64,000 nt of DNA from Pseudomonadota bacterium (GTDB lineage: Bacteria > Pseudomonadota > Gammaproteobacteria > Nitrosococcales > Methylophagaceae), in NCBI GenBank assembly GCA_030576275.1, contig JALIBN010000026.1, positions 21,440-85,439 of the forward strand, read 5' to 3'. Under the pieces are notes generated by a model. It searched no databases. It was not told the DNA's origin and saw only the letters and a program-made list of their open reading frames with translations. Below are positions 53,789 through 63,461 of this stretch, piece by piece. The translations under genes were made by a program, and so were the position numbers. Position 1 is the stretch's first letter. Every line of letters begins with the position of its first letter.

Positions 53789-54912
53789 GTGTCTGGTCTA
53801 ATTTGTTCACAAAAAATGGTCTCTTTCCTAAAAGCAAGCAGTTTGGGCCCATAGGACTTGATATCCGCTCGCATAGTTTGAATATGGTGCAAGTTTCCTG
53901 GGATAGTGAGTCTCGTAAAACTACGATTCATGTGGCTATTTCTTTGCCTTTACCTTGCTCCGTTGAAGAATTGTTAGCATCACCGTCACAGTTTAAAAAA
54001 ATAATTGCAGACACGCTAAAAAACTATCACTTTGTCGGGAAGCGCTGTGTAAGCACTTTACCCACTAATCATGTAAAGCTTAAGCATATTAATTATACTC
54101 AGCAGAAAAACCAGGATAATAATGAGGCTATATTGTCCTTTCTTCGTGAGCTATTAGGAGAGAAACTTGAGTCGTCGGTGATTGATATTATTCCGATACG
54201 AGCAGAATATGAAAAGCAATTATCACGTCAGGCTATTGTCGCGATTGCAGACCGAAGTGATGTTGAACACTATTTAGGCTTACTTGATCGTTGTGGTATT
54301 GATGTTGATGCTATAGAAGTTGGGCCGATCGCAATCAGACGATTAATTGTAGCGATGAATCCAAATGAAAAACAGTCAAAAATATTGACCATCAATGTTG
54401 GTCAGGATAGTACGTATCTCACTCTGATTTGGGGAAGACGTATTTTATTGGATAGGAAGGTCGCCTTTGGCACTAACACCATAGTGGATGCGGTTGTGAA
54501 GGAACTCGATATTTCTAAAGCGGTTGCTAACACCTTATTAGACAAATATGGTTTTGAGCAACCAGCAAACTTAACTGCGGATCAGCAAAACATGGCTCAG
54601 GTTTTACATGATATTGAGATTCCTATTATTACGATATTATCAATGAGCATTCGAGATGTGCTGTTATATGCTGCATCTGAGACACGTGGTGGCGGGATTG
54701 ATTCTATCTATCTATTAGGCGCTATTAGACGTTGGCAAGGTTCTGATGCTCTTTTGCAAAAAACCTTATCTGTGCCCGTGAAAGTGATTGATTCTTTGTA
54801 TGGATTTGAGTTGGGTAATGACTTACATGGCCCTGATATTAAAAATGATGACCTTAGTGGTATTGCTGTGGCCACAGGCATGGCTTTGCGAGGGCTAATC
54901 ACCAATGTCTGA
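53785..54912 (+). CDS. PilM/MshI-like actin-fold pilus protein
   Basis: A 375-residue cytoplasmic protein of the PilM (actin/FtsA fold) family. The phosphate-1 region is IGLDIRSHSLNMVQVSW, followed by a conserved IIPIRAEYEKQLSRQAIVAIADRSDVEHYLGLLDRCGIDVDAIEVGPIAIRRL. The ATP-binding phosphate-2 and adenosine regions (VGQDSTYLTLIWG, IYLLGAIRRW) are recognisable. PilM joins the N-terminal tail of PilN. It lies in the order pilM-N-O-P-secretin with overlaps, as in type IVa pilus and MSHA loci. Confidence 0.87.
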   Translation: MSVWSNLFTKNGLFPKSKQFGPIGLDIRSHSLNMVQVSWDSESRKTTIHVAISLPLPCSVEELLASPSQFKKIIADTLKNYHFVGKRCVSTLPTNHVKLKHINYTQQKNQDNNEAILSFLRELLGEKLESSVIDIIPIRAEYEKQLSRQAIVAIADRSDVEHYLGLLDRCGIDVDAIEVGPIAIRRLIVAMNPNEKQSKILTINVGQDSTYLTLIWGRRILLDRKVAFGTNTIVDAVVKELDISKAVANTLLDKYGFEQPANLTADQQNMAQVLHDIEIPIITILSMSIRDVLLYAASETRGGGIDSIYLLGAIRRWQGSDALLQKTLSVPVKVIDSLYGFELGNDLHGPDIKNDDLSGIAVATGMALRGLITNV

Positions 54913-55561
54913 ATTCGATTTAGTCCCCAGCGAATATCGAAAAAAAACCAAATTAAAAGCCCGCTTGAAATTAATGGTATTTGTTTATGTATTGCTTGTT
55001 CTAGTTATTTATTTTGCTAATGTCATGCTCGATAAAAAGGTTCAATCTGTCGAGATCTTAGTGAAAAAACATCAAGAGGGGAAGCAGTTGTTTTTGCAAG
55101 ATCAGCAACGTTACAATGACTTGCATAGCACTATTACTACTTTGCAGCGTCGACTTGAAACTTTAAACGCCTTACGTGGTGGTCCATCCGCAATTGCTAT
55201 TTTCGAGATGTTAGAACGAGTAATCGGTAAGGATGTTTGGGTTGACTCATGGGACTATTCACGAGAAGGTGAGTCGACTAAGGCGATACCAGGAAGTGTA
55301 GATATGGGCTATACGATTGTTGTGCAGGAGGGCAATGGTTCGCAAGAGAATCAAGCCTGGCGCTGGAACACCCACATGGCATTAAATGGAGAGGCGATGG
55401 ACTATTCTAGTCTTGCTGAATTTGTACAGGCCTTATTACTTCAGCCTGAAATTGAGGATGTGAAGGTTCAAAAAACAAACTTAAAACAATACAGCTCGGC
55501 AAGTGTGATCGATTTTTCACTAGATATTATAATTAATAACCAATTGCGTGTGGAGCAATGA
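54905..55561 (+). CDS. PilN-like inner-membrane pilus protein
   Basis: A 218-residue bitopic membrane protein. It starts MSEFDLVPSEYRKKTKLKAR, matching the short PilN N-terminal tail that docks to PilM (NLxP/INLLPWR-like, here DLVPSEY), then one TM helix (about 24-42), a coiled coil (about 48-90) and a periplasmic ferredoxin-like domain. It overlaps pilM by eight bases and the pilO-like gene by four. Similarity to named PilN is limited, so identity rests on order plus topology. Confidence 0.78.
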   Translation: MSEFDLVPSEYRKKTKLKARLKLMVFVYVLLVLVIYFANVMLDKKVQSVEILVKKHQEGKQLFLQDQQRYNDLHSTITTLQRRLETLNALRGGPSAIAIFEMLERVIGKDVWVDSWDYSREGESTKAIPGSVDMGYTIVVQEGNGSQENQAWRWNTHMALNGEAMDYSSLAEFVQALLLQPEIEDVKVQKTNLKQYSSASVIDFSLDIIINNQLRVEQ

Positions 55562-56118
55562 TGGATAGTTTTATACGAAATACTGAACCAAGAATAATTG
55601 CAATTTTACTAGCGTCAATTTTGATAATGACACTCCTAGCATCTTATTTATATGTATTTAAAAATCCTATTAAATCACTAAAAAGTAATCAGCAAACATT
55701 AAAGTTGTTAAGTGCCGAAGTCGAGCGCGAAATACCTTTGGGCAAACAGATTGAAGATCTAGAGCAACAAGCATATAAGATCAAACGGCTTGTTAATGCG
55801 AGTGGTCAACAGTTGCCTCAGAATCAAATGATTGCTTATGTGATTGGGCAACTTGACCTGATTGCTGTTCAACATAAGGTGCAGCTGACAAGCGTGATGC
55901 CTGGTATGGCTACTAAGATATTTATGTTTGAAGAGCTTCCTTTTAATATTGAAATGAAGGGTAGTTATTTTGATTTATATAATTTTTTGAAAGATGTAGA
56001 CGTTGAACTCGCCCCAATAGTAATCAAGTCATTTAGTTTGATTGCTGATGGTGAGACCACTAATAGGCGTATGAATGCCGTGATAGTTTCTTATCTATCT
56101 GAGAAGGGTGAGTTATGA
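55558..56118 (+). CDS. PilO-like inner-membrane pilus protein
   Basis: A 186-residue bitopic protein with one TM helix (about 12-34, IIAILLASILIMTLLASYLYVF), a short coiled coil, then a periplasmic domain with FNIEMKGSYFDLYNFLKDV, a typical PilO motif (FxxxxxGxYxxLxxFLxxL). It would pair with the PilN-like protein to form the alignment complex that joins platform and secretin. It overlaps both neighbours by four bases. Confidence 0.82.
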   Translation: MMDSFIRNTEPRIIAILLASILIMTLLASYLYVFKNPIKSLKSNQQTLKLLSAEVEREIPLGKQIEDLEQQAYKIKRLVNASGQQLPQNQMIAYVIGQLDLIAVQHKVQLTSVMPGMATKIFMFEELPFNIEMKGSYFDLYNFLKDVDVELAPIVIKSFSLIADGETTNRRMNAVIVSYLSEKGEL

Positions 56119-56504
56119 CGTTATTTGCTAAACTGACTATTATAACTGTAATGCTAACAACTTCATTTATGAGCTTAGCTGGAGCGTTACAGCGTGACCC
56201 ATTTCAACGACCTGATTTAAATAAATTAGCAATACAAACGCCAATTATTAATGAGTCTGCTTATTTAGATACGCCTCCTGTGTCATGGCACCCTCGTTTA
56301 AGGGGTACGTTACGTAGTGCTTCTGGTTATTTTGCTAATGTGGATGGACAAGTAATTAAATTGTGGGATACGATTGAGGGTTTTCTTTTAATCGCGGTGT
56401 CTGATAGGACTGCAACCTTTACGAAACAAGCTGAAACGGTAGTTTTGTCGTTGGATGATGATTTTGAAAATGGTATTTATAAGAGTGAAAATGATGCGTT
56501 ATAG
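56115..56504 (+). CDS. PilP/MshK-like periplasmic pilus protein
   Basis: A 129-residue protein with a signal peptide or N-terminal anchor (LTIITVMLTTSFMSLAGA) followed by LQRDPFQRPD, the xDPFxxP hallmark of PilP/MshK and GspC homology regions. The small beta-domain (LRGTLRSASGYFANVDGQVIKLWDTIEGFLLIAVSDRTATF) matches the pilus HR domain that contacts the secretin. No lipobox cysteine is present, so it is not a lipoprotein as PilP often is. It overlaps the secretin gene. Confidence 0.82.
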   Translation: MTLFAKLTIITVMLTTSFMSLAGALQRDPFQRPDLNKLAIQTPIINESAYLDTPPVSWHPRLRGTLRSASGYFANVDGQVIKLWDTIEGFLLIAVSDRTATFTKQAETVVLSLDDDFENGIYKSENDAL

Positions 56505-57906
56505 CTTTATTGGTCTGTGTTTATTGATGGTGTTTAGCTCGGCAAATGCCGAGACAAGCATAAAAGAAGCTGAGGCTGATGAATTAATGTCGTTGTCATA
56601 TCGGGACGCGGATATATCAGAAATATATGAAGCCTTATCAAGGCAAAATAAAGTCAATATTTTATTGGCTTCAGGTGTTGCAGGTCAAGTGTCGCTTAAT
56701 TTATATGATGTAACTTTGGATGATGCCATTCATATCATCGCTTCTGCGGGAGGATTCGCGGTACAACAACGAAAATCTAGCTACATCATCACACTGCAAG
56801 ATAATGTTGGTAAGTCAGAAAAAAGTGGGCTGACTGAGGTAAGATCATTCAAAGTGCAATACAGTGATGTTACAGATGTAGAAAAAATACTACAAACACA
56901 TTTATCACGCTATGGTTCACTCACTAGTATGCGTGATCGTAAAATGCTGATCGTCGAAGATCAGCCAGAATTTCTTGATCAGATAGAGATGATTTTGAAA
57001 GAAATAGATCGTGCACCTCTTCAGATTTTAATTGAAGCTAAAATTCTCGATATAACACTGACTGATGACGATGAATATGGCATTGATTGGACTCAAACAT
57101 CGAGCGATCGCACCTTTGGTATTACAGGTGCTACAGGTCCATCATCAGGTGGCTTTTTTACCTTACTTAATAATAATATCGATTTAAAATTAAGTGCCTT
57201 GAGTAAAAAGGGTCGTACTAGAACACTATCAACACCTAAACTGCTGGCTTTGGAGAACCACAAAGCTTCGGTTATTATTGGTAAAAAATTAGGATTTAAA
57301 ACAACAACAACAACTAACCAAATCACCACTGAAACAGTTGAATTTATTGATTCGGGTATTATTTTGACCGTGACGCCTTCAATTGATAATTCAGGGCGAA
57401 TTTTATTAGATATTCAACCTGAGGTGAGTGATGGTACTTTAACTGATGGTATTCCTCAGTTAACGACTACCTCTGTGAAGACACAGCTATTAGCGGAAGA
57501 TGGCCAGCCAGTGTTTATTGGCGGCTTAATTAAAGTATTAGTTTCTGAGTCGACAGCGGGTATTCCAATTTTAAGTGATATACCGTTGCTGGGCCGCCTT
57601 TTCTCGAATGATATCGATGGCCGAACCAATACTGAAACAGTGGTTATTATTACTCCGCATATTATTCGAACTGAAAGCGAACGCATGGGATTTACTTCAC
57701 CAGCAAATTTCGCCGAACTTGATCGTGTTGCAGGGGAAAGTGCGGTCAGAGTGAATCAGAAATTAAATCAACAAGTAGATCTAGAATATCCGACTAGGAA
57801 AAATGCTGATACAACGAGCCAAGTTGAAACGAATAAGGCTACAGCGATGGTTAAATATGATGACGCTTGTAAACTAGGTTTCATTATCAATTCAGCTTGC
57901 AGATAA
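56491..57906 (+). CDS. Outer-membrane secretin (PilQ/MshL-like)
   Basis: The secretin through which the pilus leaves the cell. I chose ATG 56491 (56494 also possible) over the tracked 56455, because MRYSFIGLCLLMVFSSANA is then a clean signal peptide. The N-terminal STN-like domain (MSLSYRDADISEIYEALSRQ) and an N1-like domain precede the secretin domain, which holds LIEAKILDITLTDDDEYGIDW, RTLSTPKLLALENHKASVIIGKKLGF and the C-terminal signature VFIGGLIKVLVSE, IPLLGRLFSND, VVIITPHIIRTESE. About 471 residues, short for PilQ and near the lower end for MshL. It closes the pilus operon. Confidence 0.9.
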   Translation: MMRYSFIGLCLLMVFSSANAETSIKEAEADELMSLSYRDADISEIYEALSRQNKVNILLASGVAGQVSLNLYDVTLDDAIHIIASAGGFAVQQRKSSYIITLQDNVGKSEKSGLTEVRSFKVQYSDVTDVEKILQTHLSRYGSLTSMRDRKMLIVEDQPEFLDQIEMILKEIDRAPLQILIEAKILDITLTDDDEYGIDWTQTSSDRTFGITGATGPSSGGFFTLLNNNIDLKLSALSKKGRTRTLSTPKLLALENHKASVIIGKKLGFKTTTTTNQITTETVEFIDSGIILTVTPSIDNSGRILLDIQPEVSDGTLTDGIPQLTTTSVKTQLLAEDGQPVFIGGLIKVLVSESTAGIPILSDIPLLGRLFSNDIDGRTNTETVVIITPHIIRTESERMGFTSPANFAELDRVAGESAVRVNQKLNQQVDLEYPTRKNADTTSQVETNKATAMVKYDDACKLGFIINSACR

Positions 57907-58114
57907 CTAGAGCCTGACGTTACTTCTGATAAATTGTTTTGTTGTGGACGCTAAATTATAGAGACATTATCATTTTAACATTCTAGCCTATTATTTTGAT
58001 GTGTGATGTTTATTAGCTCCTTTAGGTTCATCATTGTTAGTTATTATCCCCCGAATCAATTGATTAAATTAAGTCTGATATCTGAGAGATGGGTAAGGGA
58101 GCGATAACAATCTT

Positions 58115-58468
58115 TTACAATAATATTTGTCGTGTTTCTACTAGAAAATCATGAATCTTGAGTTCAATTCTGTGGTCAATCATTTCTTCAGGTCTTCGTT
58201 CTTCAGGACAGGGCATATTGGGCGTAGTGCCAAAAAGACGGCAAATTAAAGGCCGTTCATCGTAGACTTCACAGCCATTTTCGCCAAGATATGGGCAGTT
58301 TAATTCAGCTAACGCCTCGTCATGTTCTTGATCACTTTTCACCGGTAATCTTGATACTTCTTCAGATGAAGCTGTGACGGGTCCGCAACAGTCATGACAA
58401 CCAGTTTTACACGAAAAAGTAGGAATGCGTTCTCGGAAAAAACGAATTTTCTGACTATTTTTTGTCAT
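58115..58468 (-). CDS. YkgJ-family cysteine-cluster protein
   Basis: A 117-residue protein from ATG 58468; the tracked start adds 18 residues without conservation. It holds a CxxxCxxCC cluster (CKTGCHDCCGPV), NCPYLGENGCEVYDERPLICRLFG and MPCPEERRP, which is the CxxCC/YkgJ zinc- or iron-cluster family (Fe-S or Zn2+ binding). Function in bacteria is not established. It is a single minus-strand gene between two plus-strand blocks, divergent from the metallohydrolase gene. Confidence 0.85.
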   Translation of the reverse strand: MTKNSQKIRFFRERIPTFSCKTGCHDCCGPVTASSEEVSRLPVKSDQEHDEALAELNCPYLGENGCEVYDERPLICRLFGTTPNMPCPEERRPEEMIDHRIELKIHDFLVETRQILL

Positions 58469-58612
58469 CGAACAACCTGATATATTTAATTTTCGGAGCA
58501 TAATCCTAACATGCCAACACACTTAAACATCATTACCATTATCAAACCGTCTTGCATTTCCCATATAATAAGTTCTTAATATGAATTAGATAACCATATA
58601 AAGGTCAAGGGT

Positions 58613-60004
58613 ATGAAAATTTCATTTCATGGCGCAGATAAAAATGTCACAGGCTCTTGTCATCTGATAGATTGTGCTGGTAAGCGAATTTTGATAGATT
58701 GTGGGATTTATCAGGGAAGGCATGAACTTACTGATGAAAATTACCAATCATTTGGTTTTGAACCTGCGGATATAGATTTTGTCTTACTGACCCATGCTCA
58801 TCTTGACCATTGTGGTCGTATTCCATTGCTCGCTAAACGTGGTTTTACCGGTGAAATTATCACGACAGCGGCATCGGTCGAATTAGCACGTTTAGTTATG
58901 CTTGATTCAGCAGGATTACAAGAAGAAGAAGCGCGTTATCAAGCAAAAAAAGCGAAACGTCGTAGCGATAGAAAAAAACATAATACTGAACCGCTCTATA
59001 CAATCTTAGATGCGTTGAATAGTTTGGAGTTCTTTGGGCGCAAGGCACAATATGATAAACCGTTATTAATAACCCCAGGAATCAGCGCCACCTTTATTGA
59101 TGCCGGCCATATTTTGGGTTCATCAAGTATCTTATTAGAACTTGAAGAGCATGGTCAGCAACATCGGATCTTATTTTCTGGCGATCTTGGTTACAGTGGG
59201 CGAGCAATTTTACGTGATCCTTCACCGCCGCCAGAAGTAGATACCGTGGTTATGGAAACAACCTATGGTGATCGCCTGCATAAACAACTACTGCCTTCTA
59301 TAGAAGAGTTATATGAGGTTATCAACACGACGATGAATCGTGGTGGTAACGTAATCATTCCAACGTTTGCCTTGGAACGTGCTCAGGAAATTTTGTATTA
59401 CCTGCGTGAAGGTGTTGCAAGTAAGGAGATTGAGCGAAATGTAAATGTATTTTTGGATTCACCGATGGCGATTTCAGCTACGGAGATTTTTGAACGGCAT
59501 CCTGAGTGTTTTGATTCCGATACCCTTAAGGTATCTAATGATGGTGATCCTTTCCGCTTACCAAACTTGCATTTCACCCGAGAAACAGCTGATTCGATGG
59601 CCATTAATCAGATTGATGGTGGTGCAATTATTCTTGCTGGATCTGGTATGTGTACTGGTGGGCGAGTAAGACATCATTTGAAGCACAATCTCTGGAACAA
59701 GAAAAATAGTATTGTGTTTGTCGGTTTTGCTGCACAAGGCACGTTGGCAAGACAAATCGTTGATGGTGCCAAGCACATTCGTTTATATGGCGAAGAAATA
59801 CAAGTTCGAGCTAGTATCCATACTATTGGTGGCTTTTCAGCCCATGCCGACCAGGCTGAATTGTTAGCATGGCATAGCAAAACCGGTAAACCACAACGAA
59901 CATTTTTGGTACATGGTGAAGAAGATACCATGCAGATTTTTTCTGACAAACTGCATGACACAACGGTCGTCATTCCTGACTTACATGAAGTATATACACT
60001 GTAA
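58613..60004 (+). CDS. Beta-CASP metallo-beta-lactamase-fold hydrolase
   Basis: A 463-residue MBL-fold protein of the YSH1/CPSF-like RNA metallohydrolase group (COG1236). The metal motif is LTHAHLDHCGRIP (HxHxDH), SGDLGYSGRAIL gives the next ligand, and beta-CASP motifs are present (METTYGDR, IPTFALERAQEILYYL, AGSGMCTGGRVRHHL, GFSAHADQAELLAW). Related bacterial enzymes are proposed exo- or endoribonucleases; actual substrate unknown. It precedes the N-ATPase operon by 36 bases on the same strand but is not a usual member of it. Confidence 0.9.
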   Translation: MKISFHGADKNVTGSCHLIDCAGKRILIDCGIYQGRHELTDENYQSFGFEPADIDFVLLTHAHLDHCGRIPLLAKRGFTGEIITTAASVELARLVMLDSAGLQEEEARYQAKKAKRRSDRKKHNTEPLYTILDALNSLEFFGRKAQYDKPLLITPGISATFIDAGHILGSSSILLELEEHGQQHRILFSGDLGYSGRAILRDPSPPPEVDTVVMETTYGDRLHKQLLPSIEELYEVINTTMNRGGNVIIPTFALERAQEILYYLREGVASKEIERNVNVFLDSPMAISATEIFERHPECFDSDTLKVSNDGDPFRLPNLHFTRETADSMAINQIDGGAIILAGSGMCTGGRVRHHLKHNLWNKKNSIVFVGFAAQGTLARQIVDGAKHIRLYGEEIQVRASIHTIGGFSAHADQAELLAWHSKTGKPQRTFLVHGEEDTMQIFSDKLHDTTVVIPDLHEVYTL

Positions 60005-60019
60005 TGTTTTGTTTAATGA

Positions 60020-61865
<1,846 letters not shown>

Positions 61866-61875
61866 TGAGAATTCC

Positions 61876-62196
61876 ATGATGAAATCGAGTGATGAAGATA
61901 CTCATTTCATGCATAAGGTTAATCAAACAGCCGATCGCAAGCTTAAGGCACAGCGGCAAGCTCATAAACATGTCTGGCAAGGTCTAGGCATGATGGGCAT
62001 TGTTGGTTGGTCTGTAGCAGTGCCTACCTTGCTAGGATTAACACTTGGACTATGGATGGATAATGCCTATCCCGGGGCTTATGCTTGGACATTAAATTTA
62101 TTGTTATTGGGTATGATAATCGGTTGCTTTATAGCCTGGCACTGGGTGTCAAAAGAATATACAGAAATGAATAGTGATGAGGATGAACATAAGTAA
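61876..62196 (+). CDS. atpQ: N-type ATPase AtpQ (AtpI-like) membrane subunit
   Basis: A 106-residue protein with a charged N-terminus and two TM helices (GIVGWSVAVPTLLGLTLGLWMDN and WTLNLLLLGMIIGCFIAWHW), like the AtpI/AtpZ assembly proteins. In N-ATPase operons the gene at this place is called AtpQ. It probably helps c-ring assembly. It shares one base with atpR. Confidence 0.82.
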   Translation: MMKSSDEDTHFMHKVNQTADRKLKAQRQAHKHVWQGLGMMGIVGWSVAVPTLLGLTLGLWMDNAYPGAYAWTLNLLLLGMIIGCFIAWHWVSKEYTEMNSDEDEHK

Positions 62197-62477
62197 TGGC
62201 TGGATTAATATTATCGATAATTGTCGGAATGGCACTCGGCCTGTTTTTCTTTGGTGGTTTATGGTGGACGGTTCGTAAAGCCATAAATTCTTCTAACCCA
62301 GCATTATGGTTTTTTGGCAGTGTAATGTTGCGTATGGCATTCGTTATCAGTGGTTTTTATCTTGTCATGGCGGGCGATTGGCGTCGATTATGTATTGCCC
62401 TAGTCGGTTTTATCATTGCCCGTATATTGGTTACTCGTTTTAGCCCCTCACCGCAGGAAAATAGTCATGCACCTTAG
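62196..62477 (+). CDS. atpR: N-type ATPase AtpR membrane subunit
   Basis: A 93-residue protein with about three TM helices (LILSIIVGMALGLFFFGGLWWTV, ALWFFGSVMLRMAFVISGFYLVM, LCIALVGFIIARILVTRF). The conserved arginines in the helices (VMLRMAF, IIARILVTR) are typical of AtpR, a subunit found only in N-ATPases. AtpR is proposed to contact the c-ring acidic residues during assembly. It overlaps the a-subunit gene by 11 bases. Confidence 0.85.
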   Translation: MAGLILSIIVGMALGLFFFGGLWWTVRKAINSSNPALWFFGSVMLRMAFVISGFYLVMAGDWRRLCIALVGFIIARILVTRFSPSPQENSHAP

Positions 62478-63144
62478 TTCCGATGAGCTTATTTTTTGGC
62501 AATATGGCTTTGCCAAGCTCAATCTCACGATTGTCACGACGTGGGGATTGATGCTGTTAATGACAATAGGTGCATGGCTTGTCACTAGAAAATTGAATGA
62601 TGATCTGCATATTTCACGCTGGCAACATGTGTTGGAGGTGATTACATTAGGCATTAAGTCACAAATAGAAGAAGTAGGATTAAGTGTGTTGCAATCCCGA
62701 AAATATATAGCTTTTATTGGCACGCTATTTTTGTTCATTTTAGTATCCAATTTGTTGGTTATCTTTCCAGGATATGAGCCACCAACAGGATCACTATCAA
62801 CTACGACAGCTTTAGCTTTGTGTGTATTTATTGCGGTGCCGGTATTTGGTATTAGAGAGCAGGGCGTCACTGGTTACCTTAAATCTTATATGCAACCAAC
62901 AATAATCATGTTGCCCTTTAATATTATTAGTGAGATCTCCCGTACGTTAGCATTGGCTATTCGTTTGTTTGGTAATGTGATGAGTGGCGGAATGATTATT
63001 GCTATTTTATTAACCATTACACCGCTTATTTTCCCTTTATTGCTTGATGTACTCCATTTATTAACCGGCGTCGTACAAGCTTATATTTTTAGTATTCTCG
63101 CAACCGTATACATTGCTGCAGCCACTCGTGGTGAAGGTGTATGA
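62467..63144 (+). CDS. atpB: N-type ATPase F0 a subunit
   Basis: A 225-residue a subunit with about five or six TM helices. The essential arginine of the ion path is in LALAIRLFGNVMSGGMI. From ATG 62467 it begins MHLSSDELIFWQYGFAKLN; the tracked 62416 start lies inside atpR and adds unsupported residues. It is shorter than E. coli AtpB (271) because N-ATPase a subunits lack an N-terminal part. It is followed by atpE after 32 bases. Confidence 0.92.
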   Translation: MHLSSDELIFWQYGFAKLNLTIVTTWGLMLLMTIGAWLVTRKLNDDLHISRWQHVLEVITLGIKSQIEEVGLSVLQSRKYIAFIGTLFLFILVSNLLVIFPGYEPPTGSLSTTTALALCVFIAVPVFGIREQGVTGYLKSYMQPTIIMLPFNIISEISRTLALAIRLFGNVMSGGMIIAILLTITPLIFPLLLDVLHLLTGVVQAYIFSILATVYIAAATRGEGV

Positions 63145-63176
63145 AACGGTGATAATTTTTATGATAAGGACTCTTT

Positions 63177-63458
63177 ATGGATAACATGACCCTAATAGCT
63201 ATTGCCTCGATTATCACTGCTGGTTTAACCATGGCCATTGGCGGCATAGGCCCAGCATTGGGTGAAGGACGGGCCGTTGCATCCGCATTAAGCTCTTTAG
63301 CCCAACAGCCTGATTCAGCGTCGACAATTACCCGTACTTTATTTGTTGGGCTGGCTATGATTGAGTCCATTGCCATTTACTGTTTCGTGGTGTCGATGAT
63401 TTTAATTTTTGCCAATCCATTTTGGAGCCAAGCAGTGGCTATAGCGGCTGGCGTTTAA
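63177..63458 (+). CDS. atpE: N-type ATPase F0 c subunit
   Basis: A 93-residue, two-helix c subunit. Helix 1 holds GIGPALGEGRAVASAL with Glu30; helix 2 holds AMIESIAIYCF with Glu63, Ser64 and Tyr68. The spacing Glu30-Glu63-Ser64-Tyr68 matches Gln32-Glu65-Ser66-Tyr70 of the Ilyobacter tartaricus Na+ c subunit, with Glu in place of Gln. Two acidic ligands per hairpin fit the Na+-binding N-ATPase pattern. So the ring probably carries Na+, though Met61 and Ile65 differ from the Ilyobacter ligand positions. Confidence 0.93.
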   Translation: MDNMTLIAIASIITAGLTMAIGGIGPALGEGRAVASALSSLAQQPDSASTITRTLFVGLAMIESIAIYCFVVSMILIFANPFWSQAVAIAAGV

Positions 63459-63461
63459 ATT

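Noticed and set aside
40815-57906. Classical type II secretion system
   Set aside because: No GspC, GspD with S-domain, GspL/M or exported substrate genes; PilM-N-O-P order, MshEN motor and PilW/PilX-like subunits favour a pilus of the MSHA/type IVa kind.
62448-62870. 140-residue minus-strand ORF opposite atpB
   Set aside because: Shadow of the a-subunit gene; composition reflects the reverse complement of membrane helices.
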